From Saccoglossus kowalevskii (lineage: Eukaryota; Hemichordata; Enteropneusta; Harrimaniidae): DNA of 54,284 bases. Within the stretch, counting starts at the first letter, position 1. Each line of letters begins with the position of its first letter. The notes under the pieces were generated by a model. The model worked only from the letters and a program-made list of their open reading frames with translations. It searched no databases and was not told the DNA's origin. The stretch lies in assembly GCF_000003605.2 (NCBI RefSeq), contig NW_003137333.1:42727-97010 (forward strand). The letters are read 5' to 3'. A program made the position numbers and the translations under genes. This document shows, piece after piece, positions 51,138 to 54,284 of the stretch.

Positions 51138-52369
51138 ATATTCCGGATTGTATGATTTATAAAATGATTTAGTAATACAATTTTAGTATCATATTGGCCT
51201 ATAATAATGTTGGTGTTACAATCAGTATTAGTTATGAGTATATTGCCATTTTGCAAGTGCATCAACAGTCTGACTATAGTTGAGGTGTTTTATAATGTTT
51301 CATTTTCACAGAAAGAGCAGAGGGGAGAATTTGACCTTTTCCATTTGTACAGTTTTGTGTAAGTTTACTAGAAGTAAATTTTGTACCCGGATGCTCTAAG
51401 ATAAGTGGGGATTGTTGTCTTGAAAGAACGCTAAAAAATTAAATCAATATTAGTTGTTTGCCAAACGTTTTGTATAGGCTGAATGATATTTCTTTTTTAG
51501 GCAATTTTGTTTCATGATATTTGTTTATTAATTTCAAATGTTGTTTTTAGAGTATATATGTCAAAGATGGCCATTCCCGCTTATTATATCTAAAGTAGAA
51601 GTGTAAAATATGGCTTTCAATTTCAGATTCATCGTACCAAAAAACATGTTCCCCAAACGAATTCAAAAATTTGGATTCAACATTTCATTTCAAACATTTT
51701 CATCACAACTGTGTTGAATGAATTCATCATTGAGGTGGGATTTGTTGTACAAGTTAAGTCGTCTGCATACATTTACTGGTTTAATAATTTGTTTAAAGAT
51801 GTAAACACATTTTCATATTTTGATAATTGGAAATATAAATTCAACCACGTATGAACATACAAGTAAACAGAGTCTCCCTGCTTTTGCAATGTGGAAGTAA
51901 CCATTGGATTACGCATATATTACTGTAACACGTTTTTACTTGGGGCAAACGAGTATTTTAGTTCATAATTCCTGGCAGGACGGAATTAATGCGTTTTACA
52001 TTGGCTTTTGTAGCTATCTTGTCATTCGAGCATTCTATCTAAACATATGGCTACCAGTCGAAATAGTTGGTTACAATGTGGAAGCAACAACTCTAGACTA
52101 TGACTTTACTTTTCAATCGACAGCGGTTTTACCTATAACTCTTCATACATATTCAAAGGAATATGTACTTGTATTCCAATTCGTTAATAGCCGTGTTATA
52201 TTGTACTTGTTATTCCCATCTCATCACAGCGACGCGCGTTTTAGGTTTTACTGTTTATATCACGCTGCATTGTGAACATTTTCAAATTTCTCCCAACGTC
52301 TTTTCTTGGAATATACTACTATTGATAGGGGTGACGAAGATGCATGTTTTGAAGGGTTGAAGCACACTG

Positions 52370-52562
52370 AGCCGTAACGTTTGTGTTTTGAATATGACAT
52401 CACTTGCTCTACACTGGCGTTAAGTCTCGTGTTTTGTGTTTACAATTCGTCTTTGTCGCCGTTTGAACAATCTCTTCACAGTTTTGCCAGCTTTTAGTAA
52501 AATTGTCACTTCGTTTGGATTTCATCAAAAATAAATATAACCAGGAATATTTATTTATAAGG
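52370..52562 (+). repeat. Promoter-proximal repeat, copy 3
   Basis: Same ordered blocks as 45660-45905: GCCGTAACGTTT, GCGTTAAGTCTCGTG, TTTGGATTTCATC, TATAACCAGGAATA and TTTATA. The octamer, shared GACGAAC block and first exon do not follow; the sequence diverges after 52562. It may be a remnant of a third promoter or a dispersed repeat. Confidence 0.55.
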
Positions 52563-52864
52563 TGGCCGGCAAACAGTGTACAGCTAAGATTTATCATCAC
52601 GAGTTGTATAGGTCGAAGAGCTTATTGCAGCCAACAATTTACCCCACAGTGTTGCTTCAGTACTGAAACATATTTTTTTATACGTTTTTTTTTATGTCTT
52701 AAAATATTTTCTATATTTTTAGTGGGTTCATAAAAGAAAGATGTAGTCATTGAAGTCTATCGAGACCGCTGCTAAACTGTCACTATATGCATATTATTTT
52801 ACCGCCCTCTAAAACAGATTTACAGTGAACCAACAAATTTACATACTGTAAGAAACTTGGTGGT

Positions 52865-53398
52865 ATGCATTGGTTGGTGCATTTAATTTGTTTGATGCAA
52901 TCATTGTGTCGGCCAGTTCTTATGGTAGCGATATGGGGGTACGAACATTCGGAAATCGAGAGGGTACAGACAACATTTTGTAGATATCTACTTAGCGTTA
53001 ATAGTTGTACAAATCATGTAGCGATGTTGAACGAATGTGGAAGGCTGCCATTATGCTGTGGTTATTTCAAGCGTTGTATCTCATATTGGTTAAAATTACT
53101 TGAAGTATAAAATAGCTGGAACCCAAAACATGTTATATCATGCTTAAACGATTAGACAAGCCGGCAGACTTACTTGGGAAATCCGCATAAAAATCTCCTG
53201 TTCAAATCTGGTTTCGGCATTGTCTGGTTTGAAAAACAAGTTGGAGATACTGCAAATTTCTTAGAGATATTTACTCAAAGAATAAAAAAATGTTGTCAGC
53301 AAGAATGGCATGCCTCAATTTCACAATCATCCAAGCTGTATATTCGGAAAAATCAAAGTAGTATTATAACTGGGAGATTTATTGGCAAGCAATTATAG
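52865..53398 (+). mobile_element. Non-LTR retrotransposon ORF2 C-terminal relic
   Basis: One frame, broken by stops at 53108-53110 and about 53153, encodes IWGYEHSEIERVQTTFCRYL, then RLPLCC, and after the stops LLFKSGFGIVWFEKQVGD and QEWHASISQSSKLYI. These are the ordered conserved blocks of the region after the reverse transcriptase in jockey/CR1-like elements of invertebrates. The stops show it is inactive. It could be the 3' part of the same family as the fragment at 44252-44645. Confidence 0.7.
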
Positions 53399-53829
53399 AC
53401 TAAATATATACTGACGAGTTTTTCTGTTTTGGCTATAAACATAATGATGAATTAGGCAGACACACAAAAATACAGTTAGATCACTAAATTTTTAGTTTTT
53501 GCAGTCACTGTGATACATTTGAATTTAGTGTCATGAATTTGTTTTTGCGTATCTGTTGACCGACTTAATTAGCTGATTATTAGCTGAATTGCTGTGTTAT
53601 GTCTGTCATCGTTTAGGCCTATTTGAAGTTTTGGACGGAACTTGGCTCAGTGATTTGGAACTAATTACCATATATCCGTCGCTATTCTGACAGTTGGTAT
53701 CCGTAGTTATTAATGTAGTGAACGATTAATCAAAAGATATGACGTATTCAGTACTTAGTGTGATTGGCTTCATGATTGAAGGTTACGCCCTAGAGTCTTT
53801 TTACTGCATTGTAATTGGTTAGAGTTTTG

Positions 53830-53990
53830 AAAATGAATAAAGAGAGTTTGAGTTGGTCTTGGCGAAGACTCCACGAGAGACGCAGTCTAGAGCAGTCCTG
53901 GAGAGACTTGGGGCGAGTGTTGACGCAGTCTAAAAGAGTCTTGGGTCAGCCTTGCGAGAGTCTTGGGGACTTTTCCCCAGGGCGCTGTGT
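53830..53990 (+). repeat. Degenerate GAGAGTCTTGG/GCAGTCT repeat
   Basis: GAGAGTTTG, GAGAGACGCAGTCT, GAGAGACTTGG, GACGCAGTCT, GAGTCTTGG and GAGAGTCTTGG recur at 15-35 base intervals. This gives the ORF 53815-53997 its odd repetitive composition. No fixed period. Confidence 0.5.
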
Positions 53991-54284
53991 CTTATAGAGT
54001 GCTCCACAGATCGACTAAGACGAGAGTTGAAACGTATTTCGTTGTGTGCGTCTTATTGGACTGTAAAGTATAAGTGACTTTCCCGATCCCATACCTCAAG
54101 GGGACGAGATGACATTCACTTTGTTTTTATATGTCCATTTTATAATGATCTAAGGGCTGATCTTTTGTCAATAACCCTATGCAATTATGCAAATACTGAC
54201 AGTCTGGGCTTACCTCGTCGCTACACAAACTGTCAGTGTCACACTATATATCAATTAGCTCTGTATCTTTTTATAGTTTTCAAG

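Larger units (their letters stand above)
50756..54284 (+). other. Right-end region without a supported gene
   Basis: Contains the 3' UTR of the second TMEM272-like gene, copy 3 of the promoter-proximal repeat (52370-52562), a LINE relic (52865-53398) and an AGTCTTGG-rich repeat (53830-53990). A 123-codon ORF at 51904-52275 on + is open but has no recognisable motif, and I do not call it a gene. The stretches 51140-51900 and 54000-54284 show nothing I can name. Confidence 0.65.

Noticed and set aside
51904-52275. 123-codon ORF on +
   Set aside because: Longest unexplained ATG ORF at the right end, but no motif, no promoter and no family resemblance, and it lies beside repeats. Kept only as a remark.

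Overview
The window looks like nuclear DNA of an invertebrate animal. It is AT-rich, genes are split into many short exons by GT-AG introns of roughly 70 to 3000 bases, and the intergenic and intronic DNA is full of microsatellites, decayed non-LTR retrotransposons and short non-autonomous repeats. I cannot fix the phylum. The repeats resemble bivalve 'pearl' elements, but both gene families are widespread in animals. There is one assembly gap (732 N, 35648-36379).

Left half (1-32692): two tandem, same-strand paralogs of the xanthine dehydrogenase / aldehyde oxidase (molybdo-flavoenzyme) family. Copy A (1-13489) is cut by the window edge and begins inside its FAD domain; 23 exons and 1004 codons are visible. 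Copy B (16710-32692) is complete: 32 exons sum to 4014 bases, an uninterrupted 1337-residue protein of normal family length. From the FAD domain onward the exon boundaries and phases match between copies, and exon lengths are equal except for the last exon and one codon. Both keep all cofactor ligands that are visible and the catalytic glutamate. Both have replaced almost every residue that shapes the purine pocket of xanthine dehydrogenase, so they are probably hydroxylases with a different, unknown substrate.

Right half (38333-50755): two tandem, same-strand genes for small four-pass membrane proteins of the TMEM272-like type (228 and 258 residues). Their cytoplasmic N-termini carry PPxY motifs, which are candidate docking sites for WW-domain ubiquitin ligases. 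The second gene has an extra, apparently duplicated exon and has lost one PPxY. Their proximal promoters share an octamer (ATGCAAAT) and a second block.

Between and around the genes: two pearl/Helentron-like elements (about 14.1-16.4 kb and 35.3-36.6 kb), a fragment in an intron of copy A, an inverted-repeat element inside intron 1 of the first TMEM272-like gene, two non-LTR retrotransposon relics (44.25-44.65 kb and 52.87-53.4 kb), and a promoter-proximal repeat present three times. A few first-exon-like segments (33730 on +, 39777 and 24554 on -) are listed with low confidence. The segment 50756-54284 holds no gene that I recognise.
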